Source: Reticulomyxa filosa
Lineage: Eukaryota > Foraminifera > Reticulomyxidae
Assembly: GCA_000512085.1 (NCBI GenBank)
Contig: ASPP01007064.1
Coordinates: 1 to 21,970, forward strand
Reading direction: 5' to 3'
DNA length: 21,970 nt
The notes under the pieces are model-generated. The model had not been told where the DNA came from, made no database searches, and saw only the letters and a program-made list of their open reading frames with translations. This document shows positions 1-11,200 of the stretch, in pieces; position 1 is the stretch's first letter; each line of letters starts with the position of its first letter. The translations under genes and the position numbers were made by a program.

Positions 1-153
1 TCGTATTACATTTAGTACACCTCTTCCAGCTGACGTCCCACAATACAAGATATCAACCTTGATATCTGGTACTTGGCAATATAAAAAAGTCAATTTCAAT
101 AAGTTTAGCTTGCTCAAAATTTTTGTTTTAAAAAAAACTAAAAAACAGAAAAC
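1..153. other. Window edge, upstream of SCYL1-like gene
   Basis: This is the presumed 5' untranslated or promoter region of the SCYL1-like gene. Plus-strand frame 2 is open from the window edge to a TGA at 158-160, which overlaps the first SCYL1 ATG. That open stretch starts with a protein-like segment (RITFSTPLPADV) but becomes lysine- and A-rich after about position 70. It could be the last exon of a truncated upstream gene or chance; I recognise no family. Confidence 0.3.
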
Positions 154-3100
154 ATGCTGAACATCAAAAAGGGTTTTTGGGTGAAGAAGATGTTTTCAAA
201 TTTTGTTGGCAAGATAAGCAGCGCTTTGACAAGCGCAACTACAACAGATTTTCCCTTTGTCCTGGGGGATGAAGTGATTGAATGGAAAAAGGCAAAAGAT
301 TGTGGTTTAATATGGCGTATGTTGGAAGCAACCCGAAGTGTATGTAAAACGAAAAGTTGCCTTCCTCCCCCCCCCTTGTCTGTCTTAAAAAAACAAAAAA
401 AGGGGAGCAAATCCAAAAGGGATAAAAGAAACAAGTAAACAAACATAAGACATTAAAATAAAAAAGAGCGACAAAGAAATTGTGAGTGTATTTGAAGTAA
501 ACAAGAAAGCGAGTGTGGCATTTCGAACGGACGCAGCAAAAAACGGGTTACAAAAATTGAAAACGATTCGACACCCGAACATATTGAAATGTGAAGGCTC
601 GCATGAGACCGAAGAAAAAATCTATTTAGTGACCGAGCATGTGTTGCCATTGGCAGCATCAATTGACAAAATTGGCAAAAGTTGTGTGATCAATGAAGCA
701 TTTAATGCATTGGGATTATATCAACTGGCGGTTGAGTAAAAATATGTTGTGTCTTCGAAACTTGTATGTACGTTTGCCATCAATGAATAAAAAAGAGTAA
801 ATAATTTGGTGTGACTAATGTCATATGATGGTATATGCTCATATTACACATATACATATATATATAAATATAAATATATATATAAATATAAATATATATA
901 TGTATATGTATACATAGACGGCATTATCATTCGTGCACAATGACTTGGGGATGATCCATGGCCAAGTATCACCTAGCAGCATTTTTGTGACGAAAGCGGG
1001 GGATTGGAAATTGGGAGGGTTTGAACTAGCCCATGCGTATGGGACAGCCCCGGATTACTTGGTCGGAAACTTCGATTTATTGCCGAGTCGCTACAAGCCG
1101 AAAGAGCTCGCCGCTAATAATGGGAGTTTGGAGGTTCTTTCCAAAAACCCGATCCACAGCTTAGACTCGTGGTGTCTCGGCTGCGTCATTTACGAAACCT
1201 TCAATGGGAGATTCGAAAAGCCTCAAGAGCTGTCCAAGCTGAATAATATCCCAAAAGAGCTACAACAGCATTACAAGAGATTATTGGCCACACAAGTTAC
1301 GGATGAATGAGTGACTGACTGAGTGCGTGCGTGAGTAATCATATTGTTCATTTTTTATGTAACACTCTGTCTTAAAAAAATATATATATATACATATATG
1401 TACATATATATAATACAAATGAAAGGCACAATTGCGTTTGACAACAAAAAGTCTTTTGTCGTCGCCGTTTTTTGAACACCCGTTGGTTCGAACAGTGACA
1501 TTTTTGGACGAAATTGCGCTGAAGTCTGACAAGGAAAAGGCTGGGTTTTACAAGAGCTTGGACCAAGACATTGAGTCATTTCCGATAGAGCGGTGCAAAT
1601 ACCGCATCCTGCCTGCTCTCAGCCACGTGCTGGAACACGGCTCGGGATCGAACCCGGTCATATTGTCTTGCGTCTTAAAAATCTCGAAAATGCTGACACA
1701 AGAAGAGTCCGAAAAGATGGTCAAGCCCGTTCTCATCAACTTGTTCAAAAACAATGAAAGGGGCATCCGTATCAATCTGTTGAAAAACTTGGACAAGTTC
1801 GTTGATTGTTTGGATAGCAAGACTATTTCCAAAGATATTTTCCCTTGTGTTATTAATGGTTTTACGGATCAATCACCAGTTTTAAGGTATAATAAATAAA
1901 TAAATATTTATTTATTTATTTTTATTTGACAAATAATTTTAAGATTAATATTTTTTTTTTTTTTTAAATGTATGCTGGAATGACCTAATTCTCTAATGAA
2001 GAGAATGCTCCGTTCGATCAGTGCTACACTTTGCGTCGAAATTGGACACGAAGACGCTGCATGAAGTGTTGATGCCGGTGCTGGTGAAGCTGCAAGCGCA
2101 AGACACGGAGCCGGCGATTCGCACGAACACCACAATTGTATTCGGGAAGATAGCGTCGTACTTGGAAATATCAAAGATGGAGGTGGTGTTGGTGAAGGCG
2201 TTTGCCAGAGCGCTGCAAGACGCATTCACGCCAGCCAGAAATGCGGCGCTGAATGCGCTGAATGCCACAATGGGCTTGTACTCACCCGTCGTGTTGTCCA
2301 AGCACGTTTTGCCAATGATCTGCACGTGCACCACAGACCCGTACAAGAGCGTGCGCGACCAATCGTTCAAATGTTTGGAGCTGGGACTGCAAAGACTGCA
2401 ACAATATGCGCTTACGTTGCCGGAAAAGCCCCAGCAAGAAGGTTCTGTCGGGGACCCCACTTCGTCACAGACCGCCGGCTCGTCGGGCACTCACGCAAGA
2501 AGTACAGCCGATTCGAACGCGGACCAAAATGCCACTACTACTGCTGCTGCCGCCGTCGCTGTCGGCACTGCACTGACCTCGGTTGGCACTTGGGCTGCGG
2601 CCGCTGTTTCCAACAAACTGAAAATGCCCGATGCTAACCAAGATAACAATGCCAATGATAATCACGGAGGCGGAAGCAATCACATTGGCGAATTGAGATC
2701 CAAACCTACCTATAAACCGACCCAAGAGAAGGCTAGTAACAAATCCATGTCCGCGTCTTCTTCCAATTTGGACAAAAATGCTTTGAGACTCCAACACAGA
2801 ACTAAAGACAGTGACACTGATCTTGCAGGTGTTCTTTGTTGATTCATTGTCCATCCATTCGACTACCAATAGAATACATATGCATACATACATAAGTCTA
2901 TGTTTGAATATTGATGTCGTTTTTTTAAATAATATACACAAAATGGACCATGACAGAAATTACAACAACAACTGCTTCTACCATTGATCCTTTGGATGCA
3001 TTCGATAATTTCAATGATCAAAACAAATCAAAGACACAAGAACCTGAAGATGATTTGGACACATTTTTGTCCACAAAACCTGCAAAGCAAACTAAAATAC

Positions 3101-3535
3101 GTTCAGACCCCTTTTATGTACCTTTTTTTATTATTATTATTGATGGCTTGATTGTTTCATTGAATCTTATTCTTATCCTCAAACTCACATCACAAACATA
3201 GGCAAAACTCCAGGGAAAAAAAAAAAACGACAAGCGCATCGTCGTTTGAAAATTTAGATGATAGCACTTTTGATGTGATGGGAAGCATCACTACAAGCAA
3301 CGATTTGAACAATGAAACAGCTATCAATAGTACCAACAACACTTTGGATGACTTTTTTGCGGATACAGGAAAAAGCATTGCCACTGAAAAAGTTAAACAA
3401 TCCAACATTGCCAGCGCTTTGAAAACAAAAATAGATATGAAAACTGACTCCACGGCAACAGACAAAAGCAAAAAAACCACATATGGAGCTTCCAACACAA
3501 CATCCAATTTCGACAGTGATTTTGATAATTGGTAG
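154..3535 (+). CDS. SCYL1: SCYL1-like pseudokinase with HEAT repeats
   Basis: N-terminal kinase-like (Scy1/SCYL1) protein. In other eukaryotes the family binds COPI coat and tRNA-export machinery at the Golgi and ER; that role is inferred by family here. Proposed exons are 154-339, 467-730, 918-1295, 1426-1886, 2002-2828, 2957-3100 and 3202-3535, giving about 864 residues (human is about 800). Residues 13-280 form the kinase-like lobe: TDFPF near the start, LRHPNIL-like LKTIRHPNIL in exon 2, then MIHGQVSPSS where HRDL-N should be and DWKLGGF where DFG should be. The catalytic Asp residues are therefore absent, as is normal for the family. Exons 4-5 match the SCYL1 HEAT block (FLSSPFF-like LLSSPFFEHP, SFPIERCKYRILP, IRTNTTIVFGKIASYL, DPYKSVRDQSFK). 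The tail carries DPLDAFDNF and ends FDNW. The start could be the ATG at 154 or at 190. The last junction only closes if one base is added to an A12 run at 3216-3227. Confidence 0.9.
848..916. repeat. TA-rich microsatellite in SCYL1 intron 2
   Basis: A run of TA, AAATA and ATGTATA units fills the 3' half of intron 731-917 right up to the acceptor (TACATAG). Much of it is self-complementary, so it can fold on itself in RNA. Comparable tracts recur in other introns of this window. Confidence 0.85.
1891..1920. repeat. Perfect 30-nt AAAT/ATTT palindrome in intron
   Basis: The 30 bases are their own reverse complement: AAAT repeats on the left and ATTT repeats on the right, centred on AATATT. It lies three bases inside the 5' splice site of the SCYL1 intron 1887-2001, so a hairpin there would sit next to the donor. 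Confidence 0.9.
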
Positions 3536-3913
3536 GGAAGCCATACCTTGATTCTATTTTGCTTTTTTTTTTTACATTTATTCTTGATTTTTGGAGGCTT
3601 TGTACGACAAAATTTAAAGTGTGACAATAGTAAAAAAAAAGTGGTGACCTAACAAATTTTTCTATTTTTTTTCCTCCTTTCTTCTCATGTTTCTTCCTTT
3701 CAAAGGTCGTTTCGAATTTAATGAAAGACATTTTTTTCCCCTGAAATATACTTTTTTTCTTTCCTCCTTTTCCCTATCCACTATCTTTGCCCCTCTAAAA
3801 GGGCAAATAAAAAGAATATAAAATAAAAAATAAGAGCTGAAATTAAAATCCAAAAACAGGACAAAGCTGCCAGTTTAGTAAAAACATGTGCTTACAAACA
3901 AGCTAAAAGCAAG
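3536..3913. other. Convergent intergenic spacer (SCYL1 / SOD)
   Basis: T-rich and A-rich spacer between the 3' ends of two converging genes. It holds poly-T and TTCTTTCC runs and AATAAA-like signals (around 3806) that could serve polyadenylation. I see no gene in it. Confidence 0.6.
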
Positions 3914-4780
3914 TCAAAGCTTAGCGTCGACTGCCTTGAGATTGTTCTGAACGAAATCCCAATTAACACAGTCCCACCACACAGTAACATAAGCACCCCT
4001 GTCATTTCTATGATCGATGTAGTAGGCATGTTCCCACACATCGATAGTAAGCAGTGGAGTGAACCCTTCTCTCAGCGGGTTGACTGCATCATGGCCATCA
4101 ATAATCACTAACTTATTCTTTTTTACGTCTTTCGCTAACCATACCCTTTTTTTTTTGAATGAGTAAATATCAATCCGAGTGAAAAGGGGCAATAACAACA
4201 AAAAAAAAGTGAACTTACCAACCCGATCCAAAATGATTTACTGCGCGATCGGTGAATGTTTTCTTAAAATCGTTGAAAGAGCCAAAGTCTTTTTCTATGG
4301 CTGTCAAAAGGGCTCCGGTTGGCTTGCCGCCACCTTTTGGGCACAGTCTTTGCAAATGTTTTATAATAATGACAAGGACAACAAAACAATGCGATTGAAA
4401 ATGAACAAAACAAACACAAAACAATAAAAAAAAATAACGTAACCCGTTCCAATAAAACGTGTGATTCCAAATTTGGCCAGCCAAATTAAGAACTCCACCC
4501 TTTTTTTATTTTTTTTGATTAGTTTCGAATTCAGCTTTTTTTTATTATTATTTGCTTTTTGTGTTGTATTAACTGAAGCGTTGCAAATCAAGTATTCCAA
4601 TGTTGAATTGGCTATCTTGCTGTCTTTCGCAGCAAACTCATTCAGCTTGCGCACGTAACCCAGATGATGTTTGCCGTAATGATACTCAATTGTTTCTACA
4701 GATATCCCCTTCTTTGCCAAGGCATCTTTTGCCCAAGGCAACGACGGAGCTGCAAAAGCAGGCTTAGTTGAACTTGCCAT
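3914..4780 (-). CDS. Iron superoxide dismutase
   Basis: Fe-type superoxide dismutase: converts superoxide to oxygen and peroxide, probably in the cytosol or an organelle. Four exons on the minus strand: 4780-4574, 4499-4444, 4347-4219 and 4145-3914, totalling 207 residues, a normal length. The predicted metal ligands are all present: His34 in EYHYGKHH, His82 in WNHTFYW, and Asp166 and His170 in DVWEHAYYIDHR. Gln78 in LAGQIWNHT is the second-sphere glutamine typical of Fe rather than Mn enzymes. Joined exons reproduce the family text GGVLNLAGQIW, WNGLCPKGGGKPTG and NHFGSGW, which fixes three splice junctions (donors GTTAAT, GTTACG, GTAAGT). The ATG at 4780 was chosen because upstream in-frame extension needs a GTG. 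The short leader MASSTKPAFAAP is not a clear targeting peptide. It converges with SCYL1 and diverges from the phosphatase. Confidence 0.95.
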
Positions 4781-5201
4781 TAATTGCTCTTTTATTACGA
4801 GAAAAACCTTCACCAGAAAAACTCAACAGAACTGCTCGCAAGAGAGCTTGTTGAAAACTTCAGCCAAAACAACCAAAAAAAATATGCATACATAACGTAT
4901 ATTTTTTACAACACGAGCAATTGGATTACTTGTTATAAAATTAAGTAAAAGACAGTTTTTTATTTAGTTCTTGATAATCAAATATACTAATTATTTTGAT
5001 AGTACTATAAAATTGGATTTTGATTTGTAACACTTTTCTTTGTAGCGTGTCAAGATTTATCTGCTGTTTAAGTTGTGGATACACAACTATTTGCTATTTG
5101 TAGTCAATCTCATTGATGACACAAGTAGATCGTGAAACAATAAATCGACAAGAAAAAGCTCAAAGGTGCAAACCAAAGATCTGAAACATCAAGCTTTTTA
5201 G
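4781..5201. promoter_or_regulatory. Divergent intergenic region (SOD / phosphatase)
   Basis: About 420 AT-rich bases lie between two divergently transcribed genes and must hold both promoters. I see no convincing TATA box, repeat or motif that I could name. Confidence 0.5.
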
Positions 5202-6237
5202 ATGTTGGATTTTTTTCTCGGCTATCTAAGTTATATCATTGGAGGTCTTGTAATTATACTATGCTTTGTAAAGGCTGTATTGGATCCAAAAAATAAGGAT
5301 CGGGAAGAAGACGCCTTGGAGATGAGAAATTTTGACCACTTAAGAACTACTTCAAATACAAGCTCATCAATATCAATTCAATCGGATAAATACGAATGGA
5401 CAAAAGAGGAGGCATCCTTGCGTACAGAACTGATCGCGAAAGCGTTGGAAGTGATTTCGAATAACGTGAGATCGAAGCCCACGAATATCACCATAAATAC
5501 AACATCAAGCGCAAATGCAAATAGCAATGCGCATTCAACAGACAACAAATCGCAAAGCAGCCACGGAACACCATCGAAAATTCGGGACGATATTTATTTG
5601 GGCGATCATCACAGTGCCTCCAATGTAAACACATATCAAAATCTCGGAGTCACCCACGTAGTAAATTGCGCAGGGGGCGAATACAAAAAAAAGTACCCTT
5701 CTCACGTGCAAGTACTTTGCGTTAATGCCGAAGACAATACTAAGTTAATTCTTTTTTTTTTAAATCTCACACTCTGTTATTTCTTTTGAGCACGCAAACA
5801 AATATGCACATTTAGATATACGTATATATGTATATTATACACAAAATATAAGTTTTGTTATGATTGTGATTTTTTGCTACTCTGATCTCTTTTTGTATCT
5901 TTTCCTTGTCTCCAGTTATAATATAATCGAGACACACCTAGGAGATGTCATTACGTTTGTGCACCATGCATTGTCAAATAAAAAAGCAAATAACAAAGTA
6001 CTATTTCATTGTTTGGCTGGCATTAATCGGTCAGCTGCTTTGTGCGTTGCGTATCTATTGAACGAAAAATATCAAACACAAACGCACACGACTTCCTCTT
6101 TTTCCCCCTATCTACTTGACGTTGTTCATTTGGTTTCAATCCAACGGCCTATTGGTATACTCAGCAACCTTGCCTTTGTCCAACAACTGGGATCCTATCA
6201 AATTAAGTGTCTGAGGAAAACTACTCATTCTTCCTGA
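5202..6237 (+). CDS. Membrane-anchored dual-specificity phosphatase
   Basis: Atypical dual-specificity protein phosphatase, likely removing phosphate from Tyr/Ser/Thr. Exons 5202-5743 and 5916-6237 join to 287 residues, with the junction inside an Asn codon (EDNTNYNIIETH). Residues 1-27 (FFLGYLSYIIGGLVIILCF) form a single hydrophobic segment, so the protein is probably an N-terminally anchored membrane protein with the catalytic domain in the cytosol. Residues 30-125 are Ser/Asn/Thr-rich linker. The DSP domain starts at IRDDIYLGDHHSA (compare the family's 'i.lyLGs'). Catalytic loop HCLAGINRSA gives Cys213 and Arg219, followed by the typical AYLL. The candidate general acid is Asp178 in NAEDNT. 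The intron donor is GTTAAT and the acceptor TCTCCAG. The substrate cannot be told. Confidence 0.88.
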
Positions 6238-6567
6238 CCTGTTTGTCTCTGTCTACTTTTTTCTTTTTTATGTATCATTTTCGTGACTCTCTTTCATCTT
6301 CAGCATGTTTTGCTTAGCTTTCTTTTTTTTTTTTCTTGAAATACAAAGAGTCAGTTGCAGATGTTGGGAGATCACTTTTTTTTTTTGAGAGTTTTCAAAT
6401 CTCACGAGTATTAAAACTTAAAAAAAATCATTTTTTCCTTTTAGAATCTGTCCGTAAATTAATTAAGTTGACGCTGGCTTCGCTCATGACACCAGAGCGT
6501 GTGAACAACTAAAAAGGAGAGGTTCTTTGAAAAAGTTTTTTGTATTCTTTTACAACATCATTCAGAC
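6238..6567. other. Intergenic region
   Basis: T-rich spacer between the phosphatase stop and the hydroxylase start. It contains several T8-T10 runs and would carry the 3' end of one gene and the promoter of the next. No gene seen. Confidence 0.5.
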
Positions 6568-7535
6568 ATGGTTTCGTCCACCCCTCAGGGGACGGTCCTG
6601 GTGTTTTGTTTTATATTATGTTCCCTATTTTTCGCGTTTTATTTTGCGAATGTCGGGATATATACGCACCCAGGGCTCGTGCAAGCAATAAAGAAAGGAT
6701 ACCCTCCCATACTTCCCCCTTTGGAAGATCCAGGATCGGAAGTAAAAATGGACGACATATTGTGGCAATGGACCCTACCAACATTGTTTTACTGGATTAC
6801 ATCGTTTGTATTTTGTTACTGGACATTTATTGTGACCGAAATAATTGTTTGGATTTATACAAAATCTATGTTCCATTGCGAGTGACACCTACTCCCAAAG
6901 TAAATTGGAGTTTGTACCAAGAAGCGGCAATACTAGCCTATAAAAATACGTGGCTCTCGCTTGCGTTGCAATACATGGTGTTTCAGCGTTTGATCGTGAT
7001 GCGAGGAGGGGATATACGTATGAAAAAATGGACGTTTGGAGAAACAAGCATTGACATTCTATGGTTTGTACTGAAAATCCCATGTATCGTATGGCTGACG
7101 GATATCGTATTTTATGTTGGACATCGAGCGTTTCATTTGAACCCATGGCTGTATAGGAACTGTCACAAGATTCATCACCGATGGGTAGAAACGTATGGAT
7201 GCGTTGCCACGGCCGCACACCCTTTGGAGCAATGGTTTGTCAATCTGCACACAGTGCAATTGCCAACGCTTTTGATGAATGTTCCTTTTCATGTGCATAC
7301 CGCATTCATTTGCTATGCGTCGTTTTATACGGTTTGTGATCATAGTGGTTATTGGTGGATTGGCCGGATTACACAGTCGGGAATTACTCATGACTTTCAT
7401 CACCACTTTCAAAATGTCGAGTTTGGTATTAACTCTTGGTGCGATCGCTTATTTCGTACAAGAATGCAAGACAAATATCCTTCCCACTGGCAAGACTTTA
7501 AGCAACATATTGACCCCCCCAAAAAAATCAACTAA
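6568..7535 (+). CDS. Fatty-acid-hydroxylase superfamily membrane oxidase
   Basis: Membrane di-iron oxidase of the fatty acid hydroxylase / C-4 sterol methyl oxidase superfamily; the substrate, a lipid or a sterol, is not resolved. About 322 residues. There are hydrophobic segments at residues 10-28 and 68-100, and others after the frame break. The three histidine boxes are visible: GHRAFH (His186, His190), HKIHH (His200, 203, 204) and THDFHHH (His275, 278, 279), plus DHSGYWW. The frame from ATG 6568 hits TGA at 6883-6885, while the rest of the protein is in the -1 frame. One extra A in the AAAA run at 6861-6864 joins them as IYTKIYVPLRVTPTPK, with nothing lost. No intron was recognised. A possible poly(A) signal AATAAA lies at 7606-7611. 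Confidence 0.85.
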
Positions 7536-8264
7536 TTTTGTAAAGTATTTCTATAACTGCCAGACAAAAAAAATCTACATTAGCATATTACATAAAATTT
7601 TTTGTAATAAATACTACTGTTACATCAATGTAAACTAAGAATACTAAACTTTTTTGAAATATTACATACAGCAAATTTTATTGTAATTTCAATTTTAAAT
7701 AACTTTCAAAACAATTAAAAAAGCTTGTATTTAAAATTAATCACAAAAAAGTACTCGAACCGAAATGTAAAACAAACTTTCAACGCAAAAAAAACAAAAA
7801 ACGAAACAAAAATATAAAAAGCAGTAAAAAAAGTCAGAGATATCAGGAGGCACTTACATGCCGCCACTTTTCTTTTAATTTTTTACTTTAATAAAATTTT
7901 TAAACATAGTTAAAAAAATCACAAATGATGAATGCCGAAAATGTGTTTTGAATAAAGTGGATATTTGTGATAAACTTTGTAATTTTGATAGATAAAATGA
8001 AAATTAAGCTATTTTCAGAACGTGTTACCGTGAAATGAATGTAGCTTTTTTTTATTATTTAAAAGTTACTAAAAAAGATGGAAAAAGATGTATAATGATT
8101 GATAGTTCTATGTTCAAAGAATTTATACCGCTAATATATTTTATGATCTGATTTTGTTTGTAATTCATTAAAAGAGGCCGAAATTTTGTTGATTTGCGCG
8201 TTATCAGTTTTTGTGAAAGTGTTTAGCGAGGGTACAATTTTGCGTTAAGTCTGGTTAAAAAAAA
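7536..8264. other. AT-rich intergenic region
   Basis: About 730 bases with no open frame of interest on either strand. It contains the 3' end of the hydroxylase (AATAAA at 7606) and presumably the RalGAP promoter. A short GGCA/TGCC inverted repeat occurs near 7850. No RNA gene recognised. Confidence 0.55.
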
Positions 8265-11200
8265 ATGTATCTTCGAACCATAGCGGATGAGAACTTACTC
8301 CCAGGAGATGGTACTTTATATGTTTGCGTTTTCTTTTATGTACCTTTTTTTCTCGTTATGTGCTAAGTATAATTGAAAGACAAATGAAACGGCACAGAGC
8401 TATATGTCCTCAAAAATGTTCCAAAATCGACTGCGGAGCCTCTGGCCGATGCAATGGTGTCGTTTTTAATGCAGAAGGCTCATGAAGACGCGACATTGTT
8501 ATCAAAAGAGCACGTTGAATGGGTGATGCAAATTACAGGCCACGCGTTTAGTTTGACAATCAATGAGAGTGTAAACCGTATTTTGGACAACGCGACACAA
8601 ATTTATGAGCGATGGTTAAACCCGTTAACCCAACCGAAGTCGATCGCCGAGAACTGTGAGTATTTTGCAAAAGTGAGTAATGTGATTTTATTATATGGCG
8701 AGTGTACTTGTTTTTTTTTTTGAGAGGAGGGTGAGGAAAAAAAAAGGGACAGACAATTAAAATCCAAAAACGTATACTAAAAAAAATTCCTTCCCTTTTT
8801 TTTTTTAAGTAAAAAGAAATATAACAAAGCATTGCAAAAAAAAAAAAAAAAACGGAAAATGTGTGGTCATTTATCATTTGTCTTCAAAACTCGTGACATC
8901 ACACCAGAGAACCCAATGTTTGCAAAGCACGTCGAGTTGTGTCGACGTGTGTTATCTATCTACTCTCGTTCCGCAAGAAGCCCGCCAAAGGCAGTGGACA
9001 TAACCAAATGGAATGAATTCTTGTGTCGTGTATTTTTAGGTATTTGTTCGGAAGTGATGAAAGTTTTGTGAGTCGAATAATTTTGTATATATGTATACAT
9101 ATTTATATATACATATATATATGCACATATGTATATATGTACATATATATGTATATATGTAATGATTAGATGACTGGAGAACGCGCAGCTCTTGGCAATC
9201 AGATTGAACAAGACCTATTCTTTTGTTTGTTTGACATATGGATCCGTGCGCAAATCCAAAACAACGAGTTGTGGGAGAAGCTGTCGAAGCTAGTGCGCAG
9301 CGGCGACTGGGTATACCGACAGTGGTTCATTGAGGGTTGGGGTTTGTCTTGCACAGCGCTGGCGCGTCGATTGACGTATATGCTGTACGGGGGCGACAAC
9401 GGCAGTTCGGTGGTGGAGATCTATTGGCCGTTGATCGGGTCGCAATCGCGAAGTGTGGACTACTCATTGCGAGGGAGTCAGTTGATCAACACGCATCACA
9501 AGCGTCTGAACGTAACTACGCCGACAGGCGCAATAAATGCGACGGGAGTCCATTTCGTGAGTGGCCCGACCTCACCGACGGCACATGTGGACAATGATAA
9601 AGACGAGAGAATGTTCCACTCACCTGCCAGTCCCACAGGCGGTGGTAGTGGTGGTGGAAACGATGCGTATCATCAGAAGACATATAGGTTTGGCCAGAGT
9701 GAACTGAATGTTATCAGCGAACATAAGACCGACAAGCAAGATAACGAGTCGAGGTTCGACTCGGAGAGCAGTCCGAGAGCCACCGTGGCGAGCAAGAAGC
9801 AACAACAGCTGGTCGAAGTGGCCTACATGCAGGGACAAGGCTCAGTGTTTGGACAGTCGCAGAGCAGTGTCTCCAATCTTCATTCCACCACAGGGGGGGA
9901 TGTCTTGGCCATGGTCACCGCCGTCGACGTCACTGAGCCCAAATTAGTTGGGTCAATTTTATTTATTCTATTCCCCTTCCGATCCCATTACACAAGGAGG
10001 AGAGATGGAGGGATACACTACTTTTTTTTTTTTTTTAAAACTACAAATAATAAATAAATATCCTCCCCCTTTTTTTTTTTTTTTTTTAGGTAATATACTT
10101 ATGGAATGAAATGCTAAGTGTGCTGGACATCAACTCGGTCAGTGACCCGGACTGCTTTGCCATTGCCGTGGCATGGGTGTCGTACATGGTGGACATGTTC
10201 AGCAATGTGACGGTGACGATCAACCAACGACGCAGCGGACTGCTCCCTCCAGATGGCAACACGGTGCTACAGATCTTTGGAAACAAACTCTTCACGGCCT
10301 CGCTGAAAGTGAGCGGATTCGAGGCTGCCCATGCCATTTCCTTAGGGGGTCTCTGTCGTGTGTTTTGCGGACGACCCTTCACTGAGTTCCAAGACAAGTA
10401 TCTGCTCAACTTTTATCACACCGTCGAAAGCTTTCTCAAAAATACACAAGACATCAAAGAGGCCAGGAAGCAAGTCATCATGCATGGCGCAAGTCTGTTC
10501 GCTTGCGGCTTCGCCGGCGCCCGATCTTTGGTCGATGTCTTTCTCTATCATATTCGCGCCATTTTCCAAAGTCAGACCAAAGACGCCCGTCTGCGATCGT
10601 GCGCCATTACCATGTTGGCGTCCTTTGTTTGCTTGGAGTGGCATTTTTGGCCGTCTGATGCTGTTATTTATCTTTTTTTTTAAAAAAATAAAATATATAT
10701 ATATGTATATACTTTTGATGATAATGTTGAAACAGAGCCAGTCAAAAGGAAGAGGGGAGAGAGGATTAGGTGGTTCATGATTTTTTTTTTTTTTAATCGT
10801 TTAAAAAAACAAAAAAATTTTGTTGATACAGAATAAACCGTCCACTCAAATGAGCAAATTCAAGCACAGCTTGAGCAAACTTTCTGATACTTTGGCAGCT
10901 GGTCTGTCTACAGAGGAAAATGAATATAACCTAGTCAATTTAATTTGGCTTATTTGGTGAGCCTATATTTATACATATATATGTTTATGTATATATGTAT
11001 GTACACGTATGTAATGTCGCATTGACAAACCATTTGGATTGAATGACAGTACGTATCTCCATGTCTGCGCTCGAAATATTACACCGTCGAGACAGTTCCC
11101 GGTGAAACTGGTCAATTTGATGTGGGAATGTGTGAGCAAACGTATTTCCCGAGTTTGGTATTGAGCCTAGAACAACGTTTTTTTGTTTTTTTTTTGATGA

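Noticed and set aside
340-466. Read-through of the first SCYL1 exon to 438
   Set aside because: The text after GTATGT at 340 is Lys/Pro low complexity from a C10 run, and the family sequence resumes at 467; it is an intron.
6540-6865. In-frame upstream extension of the hydroxylase histidine half
   Set aside because: It is the shadow frame of the true N-terminal membrane segments that start at ATG 6568; it only becomes real after the break near 6861.
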